A stretch of DNA of 64,000 nt. It comes from Chrysaora quinquecirrha (Eukaryota; Cnidaria; Scyphozoa; Semaeostomeae; Pelagiidae). Under the pieces are notes generated by a model. That model searched no databases, was not told where the DNA came from, and was given only the letters and a program-made list of their open reading frames with translations. The translations under genes were made by a program, and so were the position numbers. Below are positions 9,795-20,923 of this stretch, piece after piece. How positions within the stretch are numbered: the first letter of the stretch is position 1; every line of letters begins with the position of its first letter. The stretch is taken from NCBI GenBank assembly GCA_014526335.1, contig JACTAT010000048.1, forward strand, positions 2,863,370-2,927,369. Direction: 5' to 3'.

Positions 9795-9966
9795 TGCCGT
9801 AGCATGGCATTGAAATTTTATTTTGGGGGTATGAAATATTTTTTAATTTTTTTGAGGGGTATCAAATGAATTTCTGAATTGCATGGTGGGGTGTGAAATT
9901 TTACTTGAAAGTTATGGAAAAGCCTCCGCCCCCCCCCATGACAGATGCTTAATGACCGCTCCCTTA

Positions 9967-11282
9967 TGAATTATCTTTTATTCAGCAGGAACAATTTGGA
10001 CACTGTCTGCACTCTTAAGACTTAAGTATAATAGTTTCTGGGAGTAATTTATAGATAGCAAAGAATACACAAACAAGGTCAGTTAAAGAATGCTGAATTT
10101 ATAATAAAAAATTGTTGCATTCAGTTTTTTCTTACTTCTTGTTCCATATAGAAGACTGTCTTGATTTTTAGGGAAAGGGTGTAAAAGAGTTTCCTATGAC
10201 AGGTTTTTTGTAGAAAATGACAGTATTTGAATGTAAAGGGTCTAAACTGGAAAACAAACTTCATACTTGTCAGATATTGGCTGCACAGCTCTTCAAGCAG
10301 ATTTCAAGATTGGCCTCGTGTTATCTTTGATGTCACATGATGTCAGATTCCAGACGTTCGTACAAGGCCCTTGACCTATTGCCTGTTTTCCTGACTAGCC
10401 CCCAGAGATAAAAATTTGCAAAAATCTTTAATAAAAGAGCATAGTCATGTCGACGGGCAAACTTAATTAATACTAAATTTTTTGCAATAATTTGAATGTT
10501 ATTCAACAAAGATGTGTCTTTTTTTACCATTGTTCTGAATCTGAATGTTGTTTGGAAAGTAAATGTGTTCCAACGACACATAATTATCAACATGTATGAA
10601 ACAATTATTGCACAATCAATAAACTGATGGGGCCACATAATGACACTTTGATAATAAGCATTTCAAGGTCCACCATCAACATGCAAGAAACAGTTATTGC
10701 ACAATCAATAAACTGAGGCCACATATTATGAAGTTTTGATAGTCAGAATTTGGTATGTTCACTGTCAAGAAACTAATTAGTAAAATTAATATCCGGGCCC
10801 ATATGTTTAAGCAATGTTATGTAGATATAGCAATATATAGACTAGCTACCTATCCTTTCTATGCAATACAGTAGGCCACGGGATAGCCTTAAGAAAATTC
10901 AAATATTAGGCAGATAAAATTCAATTTGGTGTTGTACCTACAATGAAATGCTGTGCTGGTGCCTTTAATAAGAAATAACAACAGGTAAATTGAATGCCAT
11001 GAGGTGTTTAGGCAGACACAAACTCGTTGGTAGGACTGAAAGGCCTCCATGAGAGGAAAGGGTCTAAATAGACACATTGTTGCAAAAACACATGAAAATG
11101 CAACAAAAATTTTATTAAAGCAACTGACACAAACAATGTCCTGAAAAATGTACATGCGTAGACAATGATATACAACTTTAGGTATTAATGTTCCTCTTGG
11201 AATCCCTTCTTTTTTTCTAGCATTACCACAGGACTACTAAAATGCTCCGGGCCAAGCACATTTTGGCAGTAACGACTTTCGG
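9967..11282. other. Intergenic, no gene seen
   Basis: AT-rich, with no recognisable coding or RNA signal. It contains one diverged tandem pair at 10585-10750. Confidence 0.5.
10585..10750 (+). repeat. Diverged tandem duplication, 90-bp period
   Basis: The segment ATCAACATGTATGAAACAAT, running through CAATCAATAAACTGA and GGCCACATA, recurs 90 bp later with a few substitutions and small indels. There are two copies only. Confidence 0.7.
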
Positions 11283-11816
11283 TGTCACGTGGAGCAGCTG
11301 TATCTTATATTGCAAGTGGCTGAAACACACAGATTGAGTTATATAGCATAGAGAAACCCCTAGAGGGGCTCTTCTTTGTTTCCTGTATCCTAAGAGGATT
11401 GTTAAATCAATTTATCTTTGTTCCCGCTTTTGCTTTTCCCTATGCTCATACCACTGATTGGTTATTCACTATGGTTATTCATTATATTCTATACTTTTTA
11501 TATTACGCTCATAATTTGTTTATCTCTGGTTTTGTTATAATTTCTCATATTTACGTAAGTAGACGCAGTTGAACAATGATCAAATTAATGTGTTGAAAGT
11601 TCAATAGAACATTTGATTAATGCTATACCTCAAAATGAACTCGAAGAGACAGATTGACGTAGGAAAGCATTCGGACTAGAAGGGTCGAGTCGAAATCATA
11701 GCATAATTTCACTGTTATTTGGTTATTTTGTATACATTTACTATTAAATTGTACGGAAGCTTTTCTGTGACTCAAGTCTGTCTAACCAGTGCAATGCAGA
11801 GTAGGATTCTGCAACA
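11283..11816 (+). repeat. Candidate 5' LTR of BEL/Pao element 3
   Basis: The stretch starts TGTCACGTGGAGCAGCTG and ends TTCTGCAACA, the usual TG...CA form. It is followed at once by TGGTCCTCCGAAAACCGG, a primer-site-like sequence of the kind found beside BEL LTRs. A plus-strand BEL gag follows. No second copy is in the window, so the boundaries are inferred, not measured. Confidence 0.5.
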
Positions 11817-11870
11817 TGGTCCTCCGAAAACCGGATAGACAGAACTGGATTTGGATTCGAAGTTTCATAT

Positions 11871-12497
11871 TTGATTTATTTTGTTGTTCTAAATGGAAAA
11901 TGGCATAACCAACAACTCACAAATGTGGATAAATTCTCATATCTTAAGGGTTTGTTGCAAGAGCCAGCCAGGTCAGTCATTTTTGGTTTTAAACTTACAG
12001 CAGAGAATTATCAATCAGCTATTGCCTTGCTAAAGAACAGACATGCGAAACCAGCTACCATAAAACGAGTGCATATCAACGAGCTGATTGGCGCAACTGC
12101 AGTTTTCAACCAAAGAAATGTTCTAAAATTGAGAAGCTTGTGTGATCATATTGAAACGCATTTGCGAGGGATGGAGGCCTTGGGTATCAAGGAAGATTCG
12201 TATTCGTCAGTCCTGGTACCTGTTCTGATGGAAAAACTGCCTCCGGGTTTTAGGCTAAATATGATGTGAAGCGGGGGAGGATCGTCAAATCATAAAAAAT
12301 GGGGAATGAAAGATTTAATCAGTGCATTTAAGAAAGAGCTTGAAGTTAGAGAGGTACATCAGCCAATATTCAAACCAAATCATGGAGATAAGCAAGGAAA
12401 TTCAGAAAGGCCACCAAGGCAAAGTTACAACAGAGAGAAGACAATGGCTAATGCATTGTACACAAGTTCAAAAAGACAGCTGAGATGTGCTTACTGA
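11871..12497 (+). pseudogene. BEL/Pao gag fragment (DUF1759-type)
   Basis: The first open part (11871-12269) reads WHNQQLTNVDKFSYLKGLLQ, then EPARSVIFGFKLTAENYQSA and GMEALGIKEDSYSSVLVPVL, the conserved body of BEL gag. A frame interruption near 12270-12305 is followed by MKDLISAFKKELEVRE (12306-12497). The rest of gag and all of pol are missing, so this is a 5' fragment (LTR, primer site, partial gag). It is in the opposite orientation to BEL elements 1 and 2 and has different gag sequence, so it is a separate family. Confidence 0.8.
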
Positions 12498-12531
12498 CTT
12501 TCCTAGACTTTCCTCATCTTATTTGTTGTAG

Positions 12532-12633
12532 CATGGGGAAGCAACACCACTACACTTTGCCGCATATTACGGTCATGTGGATGTCGCGCGTCTTCTTCTG
12601 GATGAAAGAGAAAATATTAACCTGACAAACCGA
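12532..12633 (+). CDS. Single ankyrin-repeat exon (host gene relic or isolated exon)
   Basis: The plus strand has a pyrimidine-rich acceptor (TTCCTCATCTTATTTGTTGTAG) directly followed by 34 in-phase codons beginning HGEATPLHFAAYYGHVDVAR and continuing LLLDERENINLTNR. It ends at a GTAACT donor. The TPLHxAAxxGHxxVxxLLL pattern is a textbook ankyrin repeat, and the 102-bp length fits one repeat unit per exon. Ankyrin repeats bind proteins. It follows directly on the truncated BEL gag. I find no partner exons in the next 1.5 kb, so it may be a stranded exon of a larger gene or a relic. Confidence 0.6.
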
Positions 12634-14190
12634 GTAACTAAAATTTTTTTCTTTATATCTATTGTATCGTTCTTATATTCGTTTCCTTTCTCATTTCATT
12701 AATATGTGCTATATCAATAATATTTTGAATTGTTGGTTTTCTAACAAATACAACAGTTCAAAAATTGGAGAAATAATCTTAAATTCCTACACAACCAGAA
12801 AATCAACTGACTCCAAAAAGACTTCAATATTGTAGGTAGACTTGGCATATATTACATATATTAATGAAAGCTTTTTGTACTGGAGCCTTTTTTGGCTTAA
12901 TTTTTATTCATTCGAGATCAGAGAGTCTGAATAAATATTCTTAGCAAATTTTCTCTGCTTAGGCCAGCCATCATCATGTTTCCACACTGCAATAAATTAG
13001 ATAGTCTTTTCTTTTTTCATTCATGTTTTGCTTATCCAGTCGAAAGAAGAAACAAATGGGGGATGTATAAGATTATTCTCGACCATCGCCAGTTAAAAAT
13101 TTTTGTGCATTTCAAATACCAATTTCTGTAAGGATCCCTTCCACCACATCGCCATTAAACAGAATGGTCTTCTCGATTGGGTCTTGCCACAAGACATTCC
13201 CCAATGCTGAGAACATGCATTGCAATTTAAACGGTCGCTCTAGTCAAGAATTTCTATCCTTTGAATAGATGCATTTCAACCTCATGATTCAAAATCTGCA
13301 ATTATTTACACCGTATCTTGACGCTTCTATGATATTTTGTCTTTCTTGCGATCAAATAGCCAAATGACTGATTCAAGTCTAGCTAACCAATCCGCCTCGC
13401 TTTCGTTCAAAGCTGTTGATTAGGTGGTAAATCATATTTTTTATAACTTAAAGTTTTTTAAGAGATGCATAAGAAATTACAGAAACCCTTTACTTGAAGA
13501 CTAAGAGACTCTCAAAGAGAGCCAAATTAAATCTAAGAAATTGTGTTTTGCTGTGGTTTTTATTTTTATATGATTTTCAAGCATTATTATTAACATAAAA
13601 TGTTTCTCAAACTCTTCAAGTAACGTACTGTGCCCTAACTTAGGAAAGGAAGAAACTTACAATGATGTTTGTTTTGCACCAAAAATATTTAAAACACAAT
13701 TTTACTATAAAGATGTTTTGGAAGTTTAAAGTATTGCAAAAATTCTATCATTCATTATTTCTTATTTTCAATTTGACTAAGGATAAGGTTTTGAATTATT
13801 CTTTTTATAATATGTGATTCCTATACTCGTTTTTGTCTATATAAATACTTACTGCGCTTGTCACAACGGCGTTTCATTGAACTTAAACTCGTGGTTTCAG
13901 TTGAACAAACGGACTTGCCGTTTTTATAACAAATGAAGTCTCAATTTTACTTGCAATTTTCTAACAACACGAGATACTTCCTTTTTATGTCCAAAGGACA
14001 TATTAAAAGTGTGTTCACGGAACACATGTATGCTTAGACACTAATATAGACGTTTTTCCTTCCAAAAATGTAACAAAAGGTAAACCACAAATACAAGGAA
14101 GTAAACTTTGAAGTCGCCGTAAGTGTAGTCGTTAGTAGGCATTATTAACAAAATGCAATTACTTGCCAAAACCATCCATTAGCAACGAAT
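12634..14190. other. Intergenic or intronic, nothing seen
   Basis: Long AT-rich stretch without repeats, domains or RNA signals that I can support. If the ankyrin exon is live this would be its downstream intron. Confidence 0.45.
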
Positions 14191-14194
14191 GTTA

Positions 14195-14262
14195 GTGTAG
14201 CGCAGTGGAATAATGCGCTTATTTTTGGGCAAAGGGTTGTGAGCTCGATCTACAATGCAGGA
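14195..14262 (+). repeat. tRNA-like sequence, probably a SINE head
   Basis: It contains an A-box-like TAGCGCAGTGG that folds as a D arm (CGCA/TGCG). A TTGT...ACAA stem encloses GAGCTCGAT in the T-arm place. There is no proper acceptor stem or canonical B box, so it is not a functional tRNA. Confidence 0.33.
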
Positions 14263-14386
14263 CTATTCTAGCATCAATTTTTTCGAAAGAAAAAGATTTG
14301 ACAACATGATTCTCTCGCAAAGAAGCCGACTCTGTAGGGCTTCCAAACAAAGTTTAACTACAATATTACAGAAATATTGCTCAAAT

Positions 14387-14549
14387 TTATTTTGCTTTTG
14401 TTTTTTTTAAACATTTTCGTACAATTTTGATTGGGTTTTTATTGTCAGAAGTTTCTAGAAGTCCTCTTACATGCAAGATATTTTCATGTGAAGAAAGGAG
14501 GAAATTGTGGTGCAGCAGAAATTGCTGCCAAGTTTGACAGAAGATTTTT
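14387..14549 (-). other. Open stretch left of the assembly gap, unassigned
   Basis: A minus-strand open frame (KTWQQFLLHHNFLLSSHE-like) enters from the gap. The sequence cannot be joined with confidence to the 15050-15280 fragment across 500 N. No domain is recognised. Confidence 0.2.
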
Positions 14550-15049
14550 NNNNNNNNNNNNNNNNNNNNNNNNNNNNNNNNNNNNNNNNNNNNNNNNNNN
14601 NNNNNNNNNNNNNNNNNNNNNNNNNNNNNNNNNNNNNNNNNNNNNNNNNNNNNNNNNNNNNNNNNNNNNNNNNNNNNNNNNNNNNNNNNNNNNNNNNNNN
14701 NNNNNNNNNNNNNNNNNNNNNNNNNNNNNNNNNNNNNNNNNNNNNNNNNNNNNNNNNNNNNNNNNNNNNNNNNNNNNNNNNNNNNNNNNNNNNNNNNNNN
14801 NNNNNNNNNNNNNNNNNNNNNNNNNNNNNNNNNNNNNNNNNNNNNNNNNNNNNNNNNNNNNNNNNNNNNNNNNNNNNNNNNNNNNNNNNNNNNNNNNNNN
14901 NNNNNNNNNNNNNNNNNNNNNNNNNNNNNNNNNNNNNNNNNNNNNNNNNNNNNNNNNNNNNNNNNNNNNNNNNNNNNNNNNNNNNNNNNNNNNNNNNNNN
15001 NNNNNNNNNNNNNNNNNNNNNNNNNNNNNNNNNNNNNNNNNNNNNNNNN
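14550..15049. other. Assembly gap (500 N)
   Basis: Run of exactly 500 N. The identical length of all three gaps in the window marks it as a placeholder. Confidence 0.99.
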
Positions 15050-15280
15050 TGCACTTTCCGAATACCTTACGCGTTCAAAGACATCTGTGAAACGATGCTT
15101 GGGTTCATCTGTGGGAATGTCGATACTTGCCCATTCCTCGGCATTTCTTTTATAATTTGACCAGTCATTTTCCCCAAGTTTCACCTGCTTCTCTTTCTTC
15201 TTGAATACTCCATTGCATATGAGACAAGCGTTGTCTGATTTATTAGTTTCTGGACTTAGGAATGGCTTTGATGAATGCAT
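15050..15280 (-). CDS. N-terminal fragment with a CxxC motif, unknown family
   Basis: Minus-strand start MHSSKPFLSPETNKSDNACL continues ICNGVFKKKEKQVKLGEN and then W-rich sequence up to the gap. The C-L-I-C pair with following Lys-rich residues looks like half of a zinc finger. I associate this arrangement with uncharacterised invertebrate proteins that also contain the NYARY-type domain found at 15459-15833, but here the two lie on opposite strands. It is truncated by the gap. Confidence 0.35.
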
Positions 15281-15458
15281 TACCTGTGTTAGGGTAGAAT
15301 CGAATTACTTTCAAACAAGCAAAAAAAAGAAAAAAAACGTTAAGATAACGTTTTGGTAGCTCAAAGCAGTGCACTGTGATCAGATTATATATTTTACACA
15401 TTAAATATTTTCGTGCCATTTACATCTGTGCCAAAAGTGCAATACATTCAAAACATTA

Positions 15459-15833
15459 TTGGGCTTGCCTTATTTTAAAGATATATTGTCAAGGTATACT
15501 GGTATATTCAATGTAGAATACGGCACTGACGCAAGTATGACGCTAGCCTATCGGAAAGATATTTCGTCTTTGCTCGCAATGATATCAGCAGTCAGAGAGG
15601 GCAACATAGAGCGACACTTACAGTCAGAGAGAGATATGCTGAATCAAATATTTGCATTCAACCATCAAAACTATGCAAGATATTGTAGCTACCAGCATGT
15701 TTATCTTCGCTCTCTGCAACAAGAAAGTCATCCAGCTTTTGAAGAGATAAAGTTAAAGGGCTTTGGCGCAAGCATTACAGGGGAGAAGTTCTCGTCTTAC
15801 CTTATATCGTACTACTTTGATTTAAATAAATAA
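15459..15833 (+). CDS. Uncharacterised NYARY-type domain fragment
   Basis: 124 open codons beginning MGLPYFKDILSRYTGIFN. It contains LAYRKDISSLLAMISAVREG, then AFNHQNYARYCSYQHVYLRS and ESHPAFEEI. This combination (long helices, then an N-Y-A-R-Y segment, then HP) recurs in uncharacterised invertebrate proteins, many linked to mobile elements; the function is unknown. It ends at a stop after a short hydrophobic tail. It may be one exon of a larger protein broken up around the gap at 14.5-15.0 kb. Confidence 0.4.
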   Translation: MGLPYFKDILSRYTGIFNVEYGTDASMTLAYRKDISSLLAMISAVREGNIERHLQSERDMLNQIFAFNHQNYARYCSYQHVYLRSLQQESHPAFEEIKLKGFGASITGEKFSSYLISYYFDLNK

Positions 15834-16794
15834 GAATAAAAATATTCAATGAGAAAAATTATGGAAAAAGGGAACAGCACATAAGGCCATCTGGCCATAC
15901 CAGCCTATTTTAATCTTTTAATCATTTACAACACACAATCTCTGCAATTGCTTAAAATAGCACAGGTGGAAAGACAACTAAAGGAAAAAAATTGACAATA
16001 ACTCACACAACATAATAATCAACCAATTCAAGGTAGCATTCTGACATTATGCACATTTATTTCCTCCTCAATTGTAAATTCTGGACATCAACTTTCAATT
16101 TCAGCAAAAATAAGAACAATTGCGAAATGCCAGTTTAGCCTCTTGTTCAAAATGTTGCCTTGACAATATGTTGACAACAGTTAACCATAACTTCCGTTCC
16201 ACTTGATGATGTCATACAGCCAAGTACTGGTTTATCCAAATTGTAATAAATTACATATCATTCGATAGGTCTTCAAACGCTCTTTCCAGATATGCATATA
16301 TCATTCGTATCTAACTAACATGCGACTAGATTTTGATAGTTTTAGGATTTTTAGGCCCATTTCATGACGTCATCGATCATGTGACATCTGGACATTTCCG
16401 GAAATGGTACATTGTCTTAAATTCATCCCAGCTGTCCACTCTTACGATATAAACCTTTAAAAGTTTGGTTAGGCACTTGCTTAGATGGTTGGGCTATTTA
16501 CCCCGTCTAACACTTTTCTAGTATAGGAGCAAAGATAGGTTACCAAATAAAAAAACAAAAACGAAATTTACAGAAACCCCAACAACAAAATTTTTTTAGA
16601 GTATAGTAACGAAAACGAAGTCATCTGTGAAATACAACAATTAAAAAACAAAAAAATTGGCCGGACACGATTGAATAAAACCCTCTATTAGCAAAGCAGC
16701 GGTTTTTTCTTAAGTTAAGCTACTCGTACATATATAGAACACCTCGTTTGATACAGATGAGGTCCCAGACATTTGAAAAATCGTAAAAGTATTA
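15834..16794. other. Intergenic, no feature seen
   Basis: AT-rich sequence between the NYARY-type fragment and a LINE relic. Nothing is supported. Confidence 0.45.
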
Positions 16795-17830
16795 CCAATC
16801 TTCAATGAAGGCGAAAGGAATGATCCTATGAATTACAGACCTATTTCCTTACTTCTGTGTTTCAAAAAAATCATGGAACGTCTGTTGGCAAAAAGAATAA
16901 TCTCTTTCTTAAATAAGAACAAGATTATTTATGATCTTCAGCTTGGGTTTAGAGAAGGGCACTAAACTTTACATGCACTTATCCAACTTCTGGATAAAAT
17001 ATACTTAAATTTGGATATAAACAATTGTTGTCAAGGTGTTTTCCTTGATCTGTCTAAAGCTGTCGATACCATTGATCAATCGATTCTTCTTCAAGAAGTT
17101 GAATATTATGGTTTTTGAGGCAAAATCAACAATTGATTCTCCAGTTATCATCATAACAGACAACAGTATACATGTGTAAATGGAGCTAGGTCAGAACTAC
17201 ACAACGACAACAAAGCCGTACCTGAAGGATCACTTTAGGTCCAATTCTATGTACACTTTATGTAGATGACACGCCTAATGCTGTCTGGGAAAAACCACAA
17301 CTTTTGCAGATGTCACTTGCGTATTCAGTTTCAAAGAAAATACTACATTGCTTTCAATGAACACCAAGCTTGAAAATCTTTCTGAATAGCTTAAAGCAAA
17401 CATGTCGTTGGTAAATACAAGCAAAACAAACTATAGTATGTTTGTACCTGCTAAAGATACTGAAATAAGCACAGAGTAGCATGGGGGATGAACTAAGAAA
17501 ACTAACGAAATCAAATATCTAGGCGCCAAAATTGAGGAGAAACTTTCTTGGGTCCTTCATATTAACAAAGTTGAGAATGACATTCTTAAATTCTCTTCTA
17601 TTTTTGCAAAACATCGATATTTTGTACCAAAAGAATGCCTACTTACTCTATATGATTCTCTAGTTACATCTAAAGAACTTCAAACCCTTCAGAACAGAAT
17701 ACTAAAAATAATATATTTTAATGATCATAGATTTTCAACTAATCGCCTTCACAGTGAACTAAATATTCTTAAACTTGATGACTCTAATATTCTATCGTTT
17801 AAGGATTCTAGAGCTGGATCAATAACTAGG
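16795..17830 (+). pseudogene. Degenerate CR1/L2-like LINE reverse transcriptase
   Basis: Conceptual reading with stops and shifts gives NDPMNYRPISLLLCFKKIME, IIYDLQLGFREGH, then GVFLDLSKAVDTIDQSILL (RT motif with the first catalytic Asp). Further on it gives GPILCTLYVDDTPNAVWE, the YVDD box, and later GAKIEEKLSWVLHINKVE and ECLLTLYDSLVTS of the C-terminal thumb region. It is 5' truncated, lacks an endonuclease and carries several stops, so it is dead. The fourth LINE relic in this window to be compared for family is the one at 60010-62600. Confidence 0.8.
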
Positions 17831-18139
17831 GGGGCTCATGTCCAAAGTAGAAAAAGGGAAATTGCGCAAAGATTCAAATTTTGCACAAAGGCACGATGTT
17901 GATGGGTCATGGATAGCAGAAAGATAGATGATTATGACAAATCACAATGTACAATTCTCTCTTGTTAATATATATTTGAAAATGAGGTTTTCACACCAAT
18001 TGATAAGTTGTAGTTATGTTTATGCCTTAAAAAAATGTCCACCTCCCTAATATGTATGACATGACTTAATAAAAATACTCAAAAACAAAAGGCACACTAC
18101 AGTTAATATTTTAAAACTGTGGTTAATAAATAGCAAAAA

Positions 18140-20079
18140 ATAATAGAAAGAGTTAGAATGATCAAGTCATATGCAAAAAAGTTGCTGAACTTTTTTGAGA
18201 TCATATACAGATACAGATTTGCATTTCCTTGTTTTATTATCAGCTGCACTTTTATGTTTCTGGAGCCACTTTGATATTGCATTTGTTGCATCCCAAAGTT
18301 GTACAGGTGGACCATTGATACTAACAAACGTCAGAGAAGACAAATGTGGAACTGTCATACAAGACCTCATCATTGTGCACACGAAATTCATTTTTGAAAA
18401 CCTCTTTCTGCTTCAGCACTGCTTATTGGAATAATGTTGAGAAAACCTTGTATGAGCTTATCATTTATTTCTCTGGGAACATTTCTTGGATCGTTGAAAA
18501 AGTCTCTGAATGCAGATGCTATACCTTTGGAGTAAATATTGACCCTTTGCAGATTCTGATAATGCTGCCTTCTCCATCAGGCCATGGTGTTTCCTCATTT
18601 GAAGGCCACTTTTCTGGAATTATGGCTTCAATATCAAGCATAAGATCAGCTTCTGCATCCATAATTGATCTGCTTTTGATATTATCAATCAGACCCTGCA
18701 AAAACTGACTATGGTGAAAGACTTGTAGCCATGTCTTGACTGGAAAGATTCCAAAAGAATGCCTTTAAAAACAGGAGATTCTGACAGGCTCTGAAAAGTA
18801 TACTTTGTTTCAAGCAAGTCTTTTATTTTTATCAAGGCATTAATTGTCCATCGTAAATAATCAGATGCTTTGATAACTGTGGTTTCATTTTTTTGCAATG
18901 ATTCTGAGAGAATGGATAGCTGCCCTAGACAGTCTTTTAAAACTGCAAGGTCTTCAACAAACTAAATTGTTTGCATTTTCTTAACCAATCCTTGGTAAGT
19001 AGCTTTGTCTGAAGATGTAGCAGACAGCATCTGAAAATGCTTATATATTCCTGGGTAGTTCTGTCAGAATGCTTGCACTGCTCTGAATGAAGATGCAACC
19101 CACCTGGTTGTCAGAATCCTACCAACCTTTCGAAATTCAACCTCCATATCACTTGCAATGAGAATAAAGTGAATAAATTTTGGAAAATAAAGATTCAATC
19201 TGGTTTATGCTTTAACTGTGTCAGACACAGCCAGTTCCAATATATGGTTCAGACAATGCCAGAGAACTATTTGGGGATATTTTTCTTTCATTTTAGTTGC
19301 CACTCCCCTGGTATTTCCTTGCATAACTGATGCACCATCACTAGTGAATGCAACAAAATTTTTGGCCAGGTAGTCATGAGAAAGCTTGTGTTTGTCTAGG
19401 ATCTCTAAAAGTGCTTTGAAAATAGCATCTGCATTCTGCCCTTCAAGCTCGATAATGTCAAGAAAAACATTTTCTGGTGAGCCATTGATGACAGAACGAA
19501 TGTAAAGAATCAAGCAGCTTGCTTTGGCAATAGATGTTGATACATCAATTATCACTGAAACTTTTCTTTCATTGGAAATTATATCTTTGATTAAGGACTC
19601 TGTCATGCTTTCTTTTATGGTATCAAACATTTCTGTGCACGACCACTTAACTGCAGAGATATGCCCATGTCGGAACCATTTTTTACCTGAAGATCTACCA
19701 GAAGTGGATAATCTGAATAAGGTCTATCCTCACGAGCTACATGGTATGCAGTTTTAATGCATTTCTCAGTTTTCTCTCTTTGTTGCGTCAGACTGGCAAT
19801 GGTAGCATTCTGAATTTTTTGCTTTTCTTTATCTGCGATAAGCTTGCTGGCAGTCTGGTGAGCCTTACTGCTTCCGTGTTTCATGATCTTCTTTCCGATT
19901 GCCTTCTGTGCCACACTTTTCTCCTTTTCTGAATCAAAAAAAACCTTGCAGTTAACCCATTCTCTGCTTAGATGTACTCCGTGATCACGAAACATGTCAA
20001 TTGTATTGACACTTCTGCAAGTTCTGCACCCTTTCTTTCGATCTAGCCAAAAAATCCAAGGATATGCAGATAAGAACAA
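18140..20079 (-). pseudogene. hAT-like transposase relic (KIAA1586-like)
   Basis: Minus strand. The N-terminal part (20079-19615) has a cysteine pair (GCRTCRS), VNCKVFFDSEKEK and GKKIMKHGSSKAHQTAS, a BED/TTF-type zinc-finger pattern. The core (19630-19205) reads DIISNERKVSVIIDVSTSI and FVAFTSDGASVMQGNTRGVA, then YPQIVLWHCLNHILELAVSD. These are the hAT catalytic blocks with the D of DGASVM and the CLNH-LEL signature. Further pieces at 18898-18519 and 18391-18167 include SSLTFVSINGPPVQLWDA, the hAT C-terminal region. Frame changes separate the pieces. The closest type I know is the KIAA1586-like group of hAT-derived proteins. It is inactive. Confidence 0.75.
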
Positions 20080-20340
20080 TTGTGAATCCTTGTGAGCTAA
20101 GTCAACTACGTGAGTTCACATAGTGAGAAACAAAAAAAAGTCATTATGCAGTCGTGATATGTGTGATGCTTTTTGTTCTCCCGATGTAGATGTCAATCAT
20201 ATAAAGACGCACTGTCACTCCTTGTGTTCTGAGTCAAATAAAGTCACGTACGGCTTTTGCTATATCATATTTTATATAATAAATTAGAAAAATCTTGTTA
20301 AAATATCTTGTCTTGTTAAAATATCTAGAGGGGGCTGTAG

Positions 20341-20418
20341 CCCCCCCACCCAAAAAGGCAAAAAAATAACTAAGGGGCTGAGCCCCCTGAGCCCCCCCCC
20401 CCCAGCTCTACACCACTG
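20341..20418 (-). repeat. hAT-type terminal sequence at the 5' side of the hAT relic
   Basis: Read on the minus strand the block begins CAGTGGTGTAGAGCTGGGGG, the classic hAT terminus form, and runs into a G/C-rich GGGGGCTCAGCCCC repeat. The matching far end is not clear. AGGGGGGCTCATG at 17829 is a candidate. Confidence 0.5.
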
Positions 20419-20884
20419 TCTAAAACTAATACACAACGTCCACCATGATAAAGAACATTTGCTGGAAACTGCTATAAATCTAAATTGCACTCGTTCTTTA
20501 TTCAGACATTTTCGTTTGAACAGCAGATATGTACTCAAATAAACACTCATTTATGTTAACATCGTATCAATCATCAACGAACTTCACTCAAAATCTACTC
20601 CCCCAAATCAAAAAACCAAATCAATAAACTTCCCATACGAAACTCATTCTACAGTTTTAACACATTCCTTAGAATAACAGACCAATGAAGTATTAGAAAA
20701 ATTACAGCAAAGAAACCATTAACACTACTTCTTCCCCTTCGGTTAGTAACAAAAGATAACACAATTTGAATAGACATCAGTAGCTTAACAACAAAGAAGA
20801 ATTTACTACGTGTTAAGAGTCAAGAATTAAGCGAGTTTTCCATTCCTCATCCTTAGCTGCGGCTCTGCGCGTGCGACGCATGCA
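20419..20884 (-). repeat. Candidate 3' LTR of BEL/Pao element 2
   Basis: The right boundary is set by a polypurine-tract-like GTGGGGGG, on the minus strand, immediately followed by TGCATGCGTCGC. The left boundary is uncertain and close to the hAT terminus. No second copy of this LTR is in the window. Confidence 0.4.
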
Positions 20885-20923
20885 CCCCCCACTCAGGTTC
20901 TCTTCCACATTCTTACTCTCATC

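Larger units (their letters stand above)
4026..9963. mobile_element. PIF/Harbinger-like non-autonomous element, split by a BEL/Pao insertion
   Basis: The outer ends are inverted repeats of about 45 bp: GGGAGCGGTCATTAAGTATC at the left and its complement ending GATGCTTAATGACCGCTCCC at the right. The 3-mer TTA flanks both ends (4023-4025, 9964-9966), the target type of PIF/Harbinger. Without the BEL insertion the element would be about 0.57 kb. It lacks a recognisable transposase. The superfamily call rests on the TTA duplication and the GGG start, so Zator- or Academ-like alternatives with 3-bp duplications remain possible. Confidence 0.65.

Noticed and set aside
14387..15280. A 297-codon frame across the first gap
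   Set aside because: Most of it is N. The two real parts cannot be shown to belong together.
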